A stretch of 49,757 nt of DNA from Flavobacteriaceae bacterium (GTDB lineage: Bacteria > Bacteroidota > Bacteroidia > Flavobacteriales > Flavobacteriaceae): the NCBI GenBank assembly GCA_020854235.1, contig JADZFW010000117.1, forward strand, positions 1-49,757. Reading direction: 5' to 3'. Shown here piece by piece: positions 34,553 through 43,159 of the stretch. The position numbers and the translations under genes were made by a program. The notes under the pieces are model-generated. The model saw nothing but the letters and a program-made list of their open reading frames with translations, did not search any database and had not been told where the DNA came from. The stretch's first letter is position 1. Each line of letters starts with the position of its first letter.

Positions 34553-34930
34553 TTGACAATAATTCGTAAATTTATTTTTCAGTTAGTTTGCATTGTATTC
34601 TTAACACATGCTTTTCTTCCTCATTTGCATCATGAACAAATGAAGGGTAATTATGATAGTCAAGAACATAGAAATCCAACATCTATTTGGGATTTTTTAA
34701 AAATTGGTTTTCATCTCGACGTTTCACTTAAATATGAAAATTCTAAACTTCTCTATGATGTAAAGAAAGTTGACCTAAGTGAAAAGCAAATATTTACCTT
34801 TCCTTCTTTTTTTAAAAAAATTTCAAATTATCCCAATAAAATAATATCGACAATTGGCGAAAATGCAACCTCTTTACACTATCTCCAATTTATTAAAAAT
34901 GCTATTCCTTTAAAAGCACCACCGTTTTAA
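34553..34930 (+). CDS. Small His-containing envelope protein, unknown function
   Basis: 125 residues from TTG at 34553; no in-frame ATG is available near the start. A hydrophobic N-terminus (about 8-22) runs into the His motif FLPHLHHEQM, and the C-terminus ends PLKAPPF, echoing the PP ending of the two paralogous His-rich proteins nearby. Divergent from the RND operon and followed after 53 nt by a membrane gene. Probably a periplasmic metal-locus accessory protein; no family recognised. Confidence 0.65.
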   Translation: MTIIRKFIFQLVCIVFLTHAFLPHLHHEQMKGNYDSQEHRNPTSIWDFLKIGFHLDVSLKYENSKLLYDVKKVDLSEKQIFTFPSFFKKISNYPNKIISTIGENATSLHYLQFIKNAIPLKAPPF

Positions 34931-34983
34931 AGCGTATTTAAATTTACCCTTCAATCCATATTAACACTTTAAAACATATAAAA

Positions 34984-35484
34984 ATGAACGCAACACATCT
35001 TCATTTAATACTTACTCATTTTCCAATCATCGGAACTTTATTGGGTAGTTTAATTCTCTTATATGGTATTTTCACAAAAAATACTTCCATTCAAAAATTA
35101 TCAATGTTACTTTTTATAGCGATGGCACTTGTTGCCATTCCGGTGTATTTAACCGGTGAAGGCGCTGAAGAAACCGTTGAAAAAATATCAGGTGTTTCAG
35201 AACAAACTATAAAAGTTCACGAAGAAATGGCTGAAAAAGCTATTGTTTTTATGGCAATTTTAGGTATACTTTCTTTTGTTAATCTTTTTGCCTTAACAAG
35301 ATCTCTTTCATTTGCAAAAATTTTAACTTATGTGGCTTTGATTTTTTCATTGCTTACTTTTGGAATCTATGCAAAAACCGGTAACTTGGGTGGACAAATT
35401 AGACATACTGAAATAAGCAATGTAAATACTGCTACTATCGGATCTGTAAATTCAAACCTAGAATCGGAAGAAGATGATGATTAA
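34984..35484 (+). CDS. Four-helix membrane protein with conserved histidines (DUF2231-like)
   Basis: 166 residues. Four predicted membrane helices (about 9-29, 38-55, 80-100 and 108-126) and an acidic tail (LESEEDDD). The N-terminal HLHLILTHFPIIGTLLGSLI, a central IKVHEEMAEKA and GGQIRHTEI place His residues at membrane edges, as in haem- or metal-binding DUF2231-type proteins. Its location in the metal efflux locus supports a redox or metal role, but no substrate can be named. Confidence 0.75.
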   Translation: MNATHLHLILTHFPIIGTLLGSLILLYGIFTKNTSIQKLSMLLFIAMALVAIPVYLTGEGAEETVEKISGVSEQTIKVHEEMAEKAIVFMAILGILSFVNLFALTRSLSFAKILTYVALIFSLLTFGIYAKTGNLGGQIRHTEISNVNTATIGSVNSNLESEEDDD

Positions 35485-35506
35485 ATAGTAAATATTGTAC
35501 TAATTT

Positions 35507-35547
35507 AAATTCCATTGTAATTGAAATAAATTGCAATGGAATTTTTT
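35507..35547 (+). terminator. Rho-independent terminator
   Basis: aaattccattgtaa pairs with ttgcaatggaattt (14 positions, one G-U) across a 10-nt loop, followed by a T run. Ends the 34553-35484 transcript. Confidence 0.85.
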
Positions 35548-35617
35548 ATTTTAATACTTTTCTTCCCATTTCTTCTTTTTTTCTATCTTTACATTAGTTT
35601 TAAAACATGATAAAAAA

Positions 35618-37939
35618 ATGCCGGAATCCCAAGACCAAATTCAAGTTTTACTGAATAAAATTGAAATCCTATTGTTTCGTCAAAACGCTTTTAATGCTGA
35701 AATTGACGCTTTGAAAAAGGAAGTGGAAATTTTGAAAAACAATAACTTGACTCAAGTTCTGCCTCATGAAAAAGTTGAAAAAGAAGTGATCGAAGACACG
35801 CATATCAGTATAGAAACACCTCAACAAACTTCAACTCCGATTTCTCCCAAACCTGTTTTCACGCCGCATACTTTTGAAAACACCTCCAAAAAAGCGGATT
35901 ATTTCAATGTGGATAAAGGTTGGGAAAAATTTATCGGAGAAAATTTGTTGAATAAAATTGGAATAGTGGTATTGGTTATAGGTGTTGCCATCGGTGCTAA
36001 ATATGCCATAGACCATCAAATGATCAGCCCTTTGACCCGCATTATTATGGGCTACATCATGGGATTTGGGTTGATGGGATTTGCCTTGTATCTCAAAAAG
36101 AACTATGAAAATTTCAGTGCTGTATTATTGAGTGGATCACTTTCCATTCTGTATATCATCACTTTTATGGCATTTAGTTTTTATCAATTGATGTCGCAGC
36201 CTATTGCCTTTGGCTTGATGGTTCTATTTACCATTTTTACGGTATTGGCTGCTTCTCATTACCAACGTCAAGTCATCGCATTGCTAGGCTTGGTAGGTGC
36301 TTATGCCGTACCTTTTCTATTGAGTAATGACACCGGAAATGTATTGTTTTTATTCTCTTATATCGGAATCATCAATTTGGGTATTTTAATAATCGCATTC
36401 ATTAAAAATTGGAATTGGGTCAACATCAGTGCTTTTATATTTACATGGATGATCTATTTCTCCGTTTTTGAATCTTACTATTACAAAGATCATTTTCCCC
36501 TTTTATTTGGATTTTTATTGGGCTTTTTCCTCCAATTTTACATCACCTTATTGGCTTATAAATTTTTCAAAAATGAGCGATTTGAAGTATTGGATATTTT
36601 CCTTTTATTATCCAATTCCTTTATCTTTTTTGTAGCCGGTTATGCGCTCTGGAATTATACAAATCCTTGGAAAGAAGCTTTGGGACTATTCTCCTTAGGC
36701 AACGCCTTGTTGCATTTTGCTGTGACTTTAGCTGTTTATAAAAGACGTTTTGCCGACCAAAACATGTTTTATTTTGTAATGGGTTTGGTATTAATTTTCC
36801 TTACCATTACCATTCCGGTACAATTGGATGGCAATTGGGTAACTATATTGTGGATATTGGAAGCTGTACTGCTCTTCTGGATTGGCAGAACAAAAAAGGT
36901 TGGTTTTTACGAAACCCTTTCCTATCCTTTGATTTTTATCGCTTTTTTTAGTTTGATACACGACTGGGGTATGTTCAATATTTCGGATTATTCCTATCCT
37001 GTTTTCAATCTGAATTTTGCCTCTTCTGCCCTTTTTAGCATTGCCTTGGGTAGTATATTATATATGAATCACAAAGTACCTAAAAATGTACCGATTGGTG
37101 CCATTCCCCATCCAAATTCTTTCCTTTTTTCGCTTTTTGGGATTTTGATGTTGTTGAGTTTGTACTTTACTTTTAGATTCGAAATCTCTCGATATTGGAA
37201 TCATTTATTTGAATTATCAGGTAGAACCCAAACAGGTGAACAAACTTATGTATACAATTATCATTTACAATCGTTTGAAGCCCTATGGATTCTCAATTAT
37301 TCGATTGTTTTCTTTACCGTATTGATATATATAAACCATTGGTATTTCAAACTGAAGAATTTGGAATTCCTTAGTTTGGTTTTGGGTACCATCAGTATTT
37401 TCGTATTTCTGCTTCAAGGTTTAAACGAACTCAATAGTTTACAAAATACCTATTATCAGACGACGTCAGACCCATATTCCAAATCGATTTTTTGGGTAGC
37501 GATTCGGTTCATTTCTTTTGGAATTGTAGGTGCTTGTCTGTGGATCATTTATAGATTTATCATTAAAAACGCTACCGATTCTAAAGTAGTTTTCATCTTT
37601 GATTTGGTATTGCATATTGCGGTTTTATGGATTTTGAGTAATGAACTTGTTCAAAACTTGGCATTAACCGGTTATAAAAATGTACACAAATCGGGATTGA
37701 GTATTTTGTGGGGTTTGTATTCCTTTATACTCATTACATTTGGTATATGGAAAAAGAAAAAACATTTGCGATTGGGCGCTATGTTACTATTTGGGGTGAC
37801 TTTGTTCAAACTCGTTTTTTACGATTTGTCGCATTTGGAAACCATTTCTAAAACTATTGTATTTGTATTGTTGGGTATTCTATTACTCATTATTTCCTTT
37901 TTGTACAATAAATATCAAAAATTTATTGAAGAAGAATAA
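35618..37939 (+). CDS. DUF2339 polytopic membrane protein
   Basis: 773 residues. A cytosolic N-terminal coiled coil (about 1-45, LLNKIEILLFRQNAFNAEID) and a linker precede the conserved WEKFIGENLLNKIGIVVLVI motif and about 20 or more hydrophobic helices to the C-terminus. DUF2339 proteins are large membrane proteins of unknown function. The next gene encodes DUF3999, a known neighbour of this family, 22 nt downstream, so the two likely form a complex. Confidence 0.9.
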   Translation: MPESQDQIQVLLNKIEILLFRQNAFNAEIDALKKEVEILKNNNLTQVLPHEKVEKEVIEDTHISIETPQQTSTPISPKPVFTPHTFENTSKKADYFNVDKGWEKFIGENLLNKIGIVVLVIGVAIGAKYAIDHQMISPLTRIIMGYIMGFGLMGFALYLKKNYENFSAVLLSGSLSILYIITFMAFSFYQLMSQPIAFGLMVLFTIFTVLAASHYQRQVIALLGLVGAYAVPFLLSNDTGNVLFLFSYIGIINLGILIIAFIKNWNWVNISAFIFTWMIYFSVFESYYYKDHFPLLFGFLLGFFLQFYITLLAYKFFKNERFEVLDIFLLLSNSFIFFVAGYALWNYTNPWKEALGLFSLGNALLHFAVTLAVYKRRFADQNMFYFVMGLVLIFLTITIPVQLDGNWVTILWILEAVLLFWIGRTKKVGFYETLSYPLIFIAFFSLIHDWGMFNISDYSYPVFNLNFASSALFSIALGSILYMNHKVPKNVPIGAIPHPNSFLFSLFGILMLLSLYFTFRFEISRYWNHLFELSGRTQTGEQTYVYNYHLQSFEALWILNYSIVFFTVLIYINHWYFKLKNLEFLSLVLGTISIFVFLLQGLNELNSLQNTYYQTTSDPYSKSIFWVAIRFISFGIVGACLWIIYRFIIKNATDSKVVFIFDLVLHIAVLWILSNELVQNLALTGYKNVHKSGLSILWGLYSFILITFGIWKKKKHLRLGAMLLFGVTLFKLVFYDLSHLETISKTIVFVLLGILLLIISFLYNKYQKFIEEE

Positions 37940-37961
37940 ATTAATTTTCAATTGTATTTTC

Positions 37962-39191
37962 ATGAATCGATTCATAGTTGGACTACTTTTAATGGGTTTG
38001 AGCCATTTGATTTACGCGCAACAACCCAATTTCAAATATCAAAGAGAAATAAAGGACGTTAAACAAAATTGGAGTAAAATCAGTATTCCCAATGACTTGT
38101 TTAAAAAACTCAATCCCGATTTTTCAGATATTCGCATCTATAGTTTCAATGATTTGGATACCATTGAAGTTCCCTACTTACTCAAAATCAAAGATGAAGA
38201 ACAATCGCTAGAATCCGTATCCTATACCAGCCTCAATGAATCGCATGACCTTGCCAATTATTTCTATACTTTTCAAATTGAGCAACATGTTCCCATCAAT
38301 GAGATAAAATTGACTTTTAATCTGGCCAATTTTGATTGGTTGGTTCAATGGCAAGGAAGTAATGACCTCTTAAAATGGTACAACATTCTCGATGACTATC
38401 GCATTTTATCCATCGTAAATGGCACTACGGATTATCAGCATACCCAACTTACTTTTCCAACTTCTCAATATAAATATTACCAATTGCAAATTCCAAGTGT
38501 TGTAAATCCGCAATTTTCCAATGCAGAAATCAGTTTGAAAAAAACGCAACCGGCGCATTTCAAACCTTTCAAAATTCAATCTTGGCAAGTAACCTTAGAC
38601 AAGCCCAATAAAGAAACCCATGTAGCAGTTACATTAGATGAATGGGTTCCGGTAAGTTATATCAAAGTTTTTGCACACAATGAAATCGCCTATTCTAGAA
38701 ATATACTCATCGAAAATCAATCTGACAGCATCAAAACCAAAGAAGGTTGGAAACCCTTTTATTACTATTTGAGTGGTGGCATTTTAAATTCAAGTGCTTC
38801 TAATGAATTTACATTTGACGGAAAATTATTGAAAAGCTTTAGAATTACCATTCAAAACAAAGACAACCAACCTTTGCAAATTGATAGTATTGAAGTCAAA
38901 GGTTTTGAACATGAGATTTGGGCGCGTTTTCCCGATTTGAAAAAAAACTATATCTTGACCTATGGGAATCAAAACCAAATGTCTCCCGACTACGATCTCC
39001 TAAATCATCCCATTGAAATTCCTGAAAATGTTCCCGCAGTTGCATTGGGAACTGAAAAATTAAGAAATACCCAACATCTCTCAAACTCCCAAGCTTTGTT
39101 TAAAAACCCTTTAACATTATGGATTATATTAGGTTTGGGCATTGCATTATTGGGCGGATTTTCTTATCTAATGTTGAAAAATAAACCCTAA
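37962..39191 (+). CDS. DUF3999 family periplasmic protein
   Basis: 409 residues from ATG at 37962; the frame is open upstream into the DUF2339 gene but the signal peptide (MNRFIVGLLLMGLSHLIYAQ) fixes the start. Mostly beta-rich domains (about 25-350), with a single C-terminal transmembrane helix at about 380-402 and a short basic tail, so the bulk lies in the periplasm. Co-located with DUF2339 as in other genomes. Function unknown. Confidence 0.88.
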   Translation: MNRFIVGLLLMGLSHLIYAQQPNFKYQREIKDVKQNWSKISIPNDLFKKLNPDFSDIRIYSFNDLDTIEVPYLLKIKDEEQSLESVSYTSLNESHDLANYFYTFQIEQHVPINEIKLTFNLANFDWLVQWQGSNDLLKWYNILDDYRILSIVNGTTDYQHTQLTFPTSQYKYYQLQIPSVVNPQFSNAEISLKKTQPAHFKPFKIQSWQVTLDKPNKETHVAVTLDEWVPVSYIKVFAHNEIAYSRNILIENQSDSIKTKEGWKPFYYYLSGGILNSSASNEFTFDGKLLKSFRITIQNKDNQPLQIDSIEVKGFEHEIWARFPDLKKNYILTYGNQNQMSPDYDLLNHPIEIPENVPAVALGTEKLRNTQHLSNSQALFKNPLTLWIILGLGIALLGGFSYLMLKNKP

Positions 39192-39222
39192 AACAAGTAC
39201 TAATTTTAAAAATGTTTGCTTA

Positions 39223-41328
39223 ATGGAAACTACACTTTACCCAAAAAGTCCACTTCAAATTGATTCAAATCTCACGGCATTAACGCCTTCCTATCAAGGG
39301 AAATCTACTGCTGCTATACTTTCCATATTGGTATTTTTTATCTTATATATCGGATTGATAATTGGATTGGGCTATTTAGTCTATTATGCTTTTGTTTATG
39401 AAGTGGAGGATATAAACAAATTAAGCATCTTGGTGAAATTAACTGCCATTGCGGGTTCTGTCATGCTCTTTGTTTTTACTTTGAAATTTATTTTCAAACT
39501 CAAAAATCACGTGCCGATCAATAGAGTTGAATTAACTCAAAAAGAACAACCTAAAATTTGGGATTTTATCAATAAAATATGTGATGAAACAGGTGCACCA
39601 CGACCCAAATCAATATTTATCGACCCGGATGTCAACGCTTATGTGAAATATAGCAATACTTGGTTGAGTTTGTTTTTACCCGTTCAAAAAGAACTGACCA
39701 TTGGCATGGGTATTATCAATGCCCTAAATTTATCTGAATTTAAAGCGGTTATTTCCCACGAATTTGGACACTTTGCTCAAAAAAGCATGAAGATTGGTAG
39801 CTATATCATGTCGGCCAATACCATTGTACACGATATGATTTATGCACGTGATGCATGGGATGAAGCCTTGGAAAAATGGAAAAGAATGGACATCCGAATT
39901 TCTTTTGGAGCTTGGATTATTTCGCCTATCGTATGGGGAATCAGACAAGTTTTGGCTTTGTTCTATCAATTTTTAAATATGATGTATTCCTCTTTATCGA
40001 GAGAAATGGAATTCAATGCCGATAAAGTTGCCGTTAAAACTTCAGGTAGCGAAGCTATAATTTCTGCTCTATGGAAATTAAATGATGCAAACGATTTGTG
40101 GAATAAAACACTTCAACACGCCTATGTGGCTTCTCAAAAAAATTTATATACAGCCAATCTTTACCAACATTTTCATGAAGCCATCGAAGAGAATGCAGTT
40201 ACTCAAAGAGATAAATGGGAAGCACTACCTTCAAATAAACTAGGTGGAAAACACTTTTTTATCGGATCACAACATTCCAAAGTGAGTATGTATGCCAGTC
40301 ATCCTTCCAATGATACTAGAGAAATAAGTGCCAAAACACCTTATATTGATTGTGAATTTGACAACCGTTCTCCATTGATTTTGTTTGAAAATATGGAACA
40401 GTTACAAAATATCACAACAAAATTGGTCTATACCCAAACGCTCGAGAAAAAACCTGAAAATTTCTTACCGGCTGAAGATTTTAAAAACTTCATTCAACAA
40501 GAAATCAAAAGCAGTAAATTGCTCTCAGAGTATGAAAATACTTTCGAAAACAGATTTTTGAACATTTTCCCCGAATCAGAATATGAGACCATCATATCTC
40601 AAAAGAGTACTTTAAGTAAATCGGATTTTATCGAACTGAAATCTGAACTCAAAAAACTGCATTTGCCTATTCGTGAAATTGACAATCAAATTCAATTAGC
40701 ACAAGAATTTGCAATGGGAACTACCAAACTCAAAACTTTTGAGTACAAAAAGGTGATGTACAATCAGAAAAATATCACGAATGCAATAATCGCTTTGGTC
40801 AAAGAAAAAAATGAGCTTGTTGAATCCAATTTTCCGGAATGGGACAAAAAATTTGCCGCTTTCCATTTGGCATTAGCAAATCAATTTGATCAAAAATCAA
40901 TTTTATGGGCTTATTACAAACAACATGAAATTTTAAATGATTTTTTTAAATTACTTCTTGGAGTTAAAAATAATCTTCATGAAAAATTAGATGGATTGAG
41001 AAGCCGCGAAGAAGTCCTTCCTACCGATTTAAATAATTTCTCCAATCATGCAAAAGCTTATTTTGAACAATTAAATGAAAAATTAAACTCATGGGATGCC
41101 TCTTCTTTTATACCTTTACCCAATATTGAAACTTTTGAAGAGTTGAAAGACACCATCATTACCGGTGGTATTTTTGAGCCAGAAAAAGGAGCCATATTTG
41201 AAAATGGAGGTTTAAATCGGATTTTTGTCAAATTGGAAAACGCAACACTTCAACTGCAACGTTTGGATCAGAAAAGTATAGGAGAAATTCTGACTTTACA
41301 TCAAGAATTGGAAATGAAATTGGACTAA
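39223..41328 (+). CDS. M48 family membrane metallopeptidase
   Basis: 701 residues. Two N-terminal membrane helices (about 32-58 and 72-92) precede the zinc-protease core: VISHEFGHFAQ (H179, E180, H183) and the third-ligand segment SREMEFNADKVAVK at about residue 260. A hydrophobic segment near 225-245 follows the HEXXH helix, as in HtpX/Ste24 relatives. The C-terminal half (about 340-701) is helical and soluble, longer than in typical M48 peptidases, and resembles no domain I know. It follows DUF3999 by 31 nt and may belong to the same unit. Confidence 0.9.
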   Translation: METTLYPKSPLQIDSNLTALTPSYQGKSTAAILSILVFFILYIGLIIGLGYLVYYAFVYEVEDINKLSILVKLTAIAGSVMLFVFTLKFIFKLKNHVPINRVELTQKEQPKIWDFINKICDETGAPRPKSIFIDPDVNAYVKYSNTWLSLFLPVQKELTIGMGIINALNLSEFKAVISHEFGHFAQKSMKIGSYIMSANTIVHDMIYARDAWDEALEKWKRMDIRISFGAWIISPIVWGIRQVLALFYQFLNMMYSSLSREMEFNADKVAVKTSGSEAIISALWKLNDANDLWNKTLQHAYVASQKNLYTANLYQHFHEAIEENAVTQRDKWEALPSNKLGGKHFFIGSQHSKVSMYASHPSNDTREISAKTPYIDCEFDNRSPLILFENMEQLQNITTKLVYTQTLEKKPENFLPAEDFKNFIQQEIKSSKLLSEYENTFENRFLNIFPESEYETIISQKSTLSKSDFIELKSELKKLHLPIREIDNQIQLAQEFAMGTTKLKTFEYKKVMYNQKNITNAIIALVKEKNELVESNFPEWDKKFAAFHLALANQFDQKSILWAYYKQHEILNDFFKLLLGVKNNLHEKLDGLRSREEVLPTDLNNFSNHAKAYFEQLNEKLNSWDASSFIPLPNIETFEELKDTIITGGIFEPEKGAIFENGGLNRIFVKLENATLQLQRLDQKSIGEILTLHQELEMKLD

Positions 41329-41341
41329 AAAACCATTCAAA

Positions 41342-41881
41342 CTATTTCGTAGTCGATCCACCCATTTCTGTGAAAACGTGGTCAATAGGTTCCCACAATT
41401 CAATCTTATTGCCTTCAGCATCCATGATGTGGACAAATTTGCCATATTCATAAACTTCAATACTATCCAATACTACTACGTTGTTTTCTTTGAGTTTCCG
41501 AACCAATCCTTCTATATTTTGAACCCTATAATTGATCATGAATTCTTTTTTGGATGGATCAAAATAGGTGGTTTTTTCATTAAAAGGACTCCATTGCAAA
41601 TAATTGATTTCCTCCGGCCGTTTGGCATTTCTAACTTCAAATAAGGATCCGTATTCATTAACTTCCATCCCCAAATTTTGACTATACCATTCCCGAACAG
41701 CAACCGGATTTTCTGAACGAAAGAAAATCCCACCAATTCCGACTACCTTGGGAATAGTATCTCGTTCCAATATCTCGGTTGAAAGTTTGAGTCCTGCTAT
41801 ATTTGCATCCTGAATACTTGTAGTAGTTTTACATTGGCATAAAGTCATTAAAATGGGAAAAATCAAAAAATAGGTTTTCAT
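41342..41881 (-). CDS. VOC (glyoxalase-like) protein with an export signal
   Basis: 179 residues. The N-terminal 20 residues form a hydrophobic signal ending TLCQCKTTTS, which may be a lipoprotein signal although the lipobox is atypical. The VOC domain follows (about 48-170): GGIFFRSENPVAVREWYSQN, MINYRVQNIEGLVRKLKENN and the closing metal-ligand strand HIMDAEGNKIELWEP. VOC proteins are usually cytosolic, so an exported one is unusual. Convergent with the M48 gene, 13 nt apart. Confidence 0.85.
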   Translation of the reverse strand: MKTYFLIFPILMTLCQCKTTTSIQDANIAGLKLSTEILERDTIPKVVGIGGIFFRSENPVAVREWYSQNLGMEVNEYGSLFEVRNAKRPEEINYLQWSPFNEKTTYFDPSKKEFMINYRVQNIEGLVRKLKENNVVVLDSIEVYEYGKFVHIMDAEGNKIELWEPIDHVFTEMGGSTTK

Positions 41882-42018
41882 AATCTATATATTACAATTT
41901 AAAAAAATAAAAATTTAATTACCCAAACAAAAATACATTAATTAATTTCTGCTTCTAAAAAATAAGAAATATTAAAGTAGCTAATTGCTGATTCAATATA
42001 TATTCAAACCATACAAGA

Positions 42019-42311
42019 AAAGTATTAAACCAAATTAAGAAACTATTAATCCGAATCAATAAAGTATTAAACCTAAATAAGAAACTATTAAACCAAATCA
42101 ATAAAGTATTAAACCTAATTAAGAAACTATTAAACCGAATCAATAAAGTATTAAACCTAATTAAGAAAGTATTAAACCTAATTAAGGAATATTAAACCTA
42201 ATTAAGAAACTATTAAACCGAATCAATAAAGTATTAAACCTAATTAAGAAACTATTAAACCGGATCAATAAAGTATTAAACCTAATTTAGAAAGTATTAA
42301 ACCTTTTCAAT
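42019..42311. repeat. 21-bp tandem array 1, about 14 copies
   Basis: Two alternating unit types, A (aaagtattaaacctaattaa plus g) and B (aaactattaaaccgaatcaa plus t), run A B A B A B A A A' B A B A A; one copy is 20 nt. No spacers. It occupies the 538-nt gap between the VOC gene and pcm. The 42-bp A-B higher-order pattern shows growth by unequal exchange. No coding or hairpin character was found; the rest of the gap is AT-rich with a weak -7 motif TACTTTTA (42394-42401) ahead of pcm. Confidence 0.93.
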
Positions 42312-42419
42312 TAAGTACTATTCCACACTTAATTTTTATTCAAAATAATCTACGCTACCTCATAAAAAAATTTTCATTTACCATCCTTTTGCCTACTTTT
42401 ACACGCGTAAAACTTCCAA

Positions 42420-43073
42420 ATGACAAATTCACTTAAAGATACTCCACGACATCAAGGATTGAGAAATCAATTGGTACAGATCATTGCCAAAAAGGGTATT
42501 AAAAATGAAAAAGTACTCAAAGCCATGTCCAAAGTACCTCGACATCTTTTTATGGATTCTGCTTTAGAAATTCATGCCTATGAAGACAAACCTTTCCCGA
42601 TTGCTGCCGACCAAACCATCTCTCAACCCTATACTGTAGCTTTTCAAACCGAATTATTGGATGTGAAACCCCAAGCAAAAATATTGGAAATAGGAACCGG
42701 AAGTGGTTACCAAACCGCTGTTTTGATGGAAATGGAAGCTCTTGTTTATACTGTCGAACGTCAAAACGAGTTGTATAAATTATCCAAATTGGTATTACCC
42801 AAATTGGGTTATAAACCCCGATATATGAAATTTGGTGATGGGTATATCGGTTTGGAAGAATACGCTCCTTTTGATGGAATTATTGTAACTGCTGGTGCGC
42901 CTTTGATTCCCAAACCTTTGTTGGCTCAACTCAAAATAGGTGGAAAGTTAGTCATTCCTGTTGGTGAAAATATCCAAATCATGACGGTTTTGGAAAGAGT
43001 CAGTGAAAAAGAATTTACCAAAAAAGAATATGGCGAATTTAGATTTGTACCCTTATTAAAGGATAAAGAGTAA
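42420..43073 (+). CDS. pcm: Protein-L-isoaspartate O-methyltransferase
   Basis: SAM-dependent repair enzyme that methylates isoaspartyl residues in damaged proteins. 217 residues. Conserved DKPFPIAADQTISQPYTVAF, SAM motif I KILEIGTGSGYQTAVLM, YTVERQNELY, and FDGIIVTAGAPLIPK. The C-terminus is somewhat shorter than the E. coli enzyme's but complete. Monocistronic. Confidence 0.95.
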   Translation: MTNSLKDTPRHQGLRNQLVQIIAKKGIKNEKVLKAMSKVPRHLFMDSALEIHAYEDKPFPIAADQTISQPYTVAFQTELLDVKPQAKILEIGTGSGYQTAVLMEMEALVYTVERQNELYKLSKLVLPKLGYKPRYMKFGDGYIGLEEYAPFDGIIVTAGAPLIPKPLLAQLKIGGKLVIPVGENIQIMTVLERVSEKEFTKKEYGEFRFVPLLKDKE

Positions 43074-43099
43074 TATTTTGAAACAAAATTGAAAACTTT

Positions 43100-43130
43100 A
43101 TTGATTTATAAATTAAAAATTCTACATTTG
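43100..43130 (+). promoter_or_regulatory. Promoter of the reprolysin-like protease gene
   Basis: ATTG (43100-43103), 19 nt, TACATTTG (43123-43130). One mismatch in the -33 box, perfect -7 box, about 29 nt before the ATG. Confidence 0.65.
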
Positions 43131-43159
43131 TCATAAATAAAATAACCAAATTCTTATTT

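Noticed and set aside
37857-37961. Upstream extension of the DUF3999 gene into DUF2339
   Set aside because: The signal peptide starting at 37962 fixes the start.
41955-42143. 62-codon minus-strand ORF over the first tandem array
   Set aside because: It only translates the 21-bp repeat and has no independent coding signal.
42019-42311. CRISPR array
   Set aside because: Units are contiguous with no spacers, and no cas genes are in the window.
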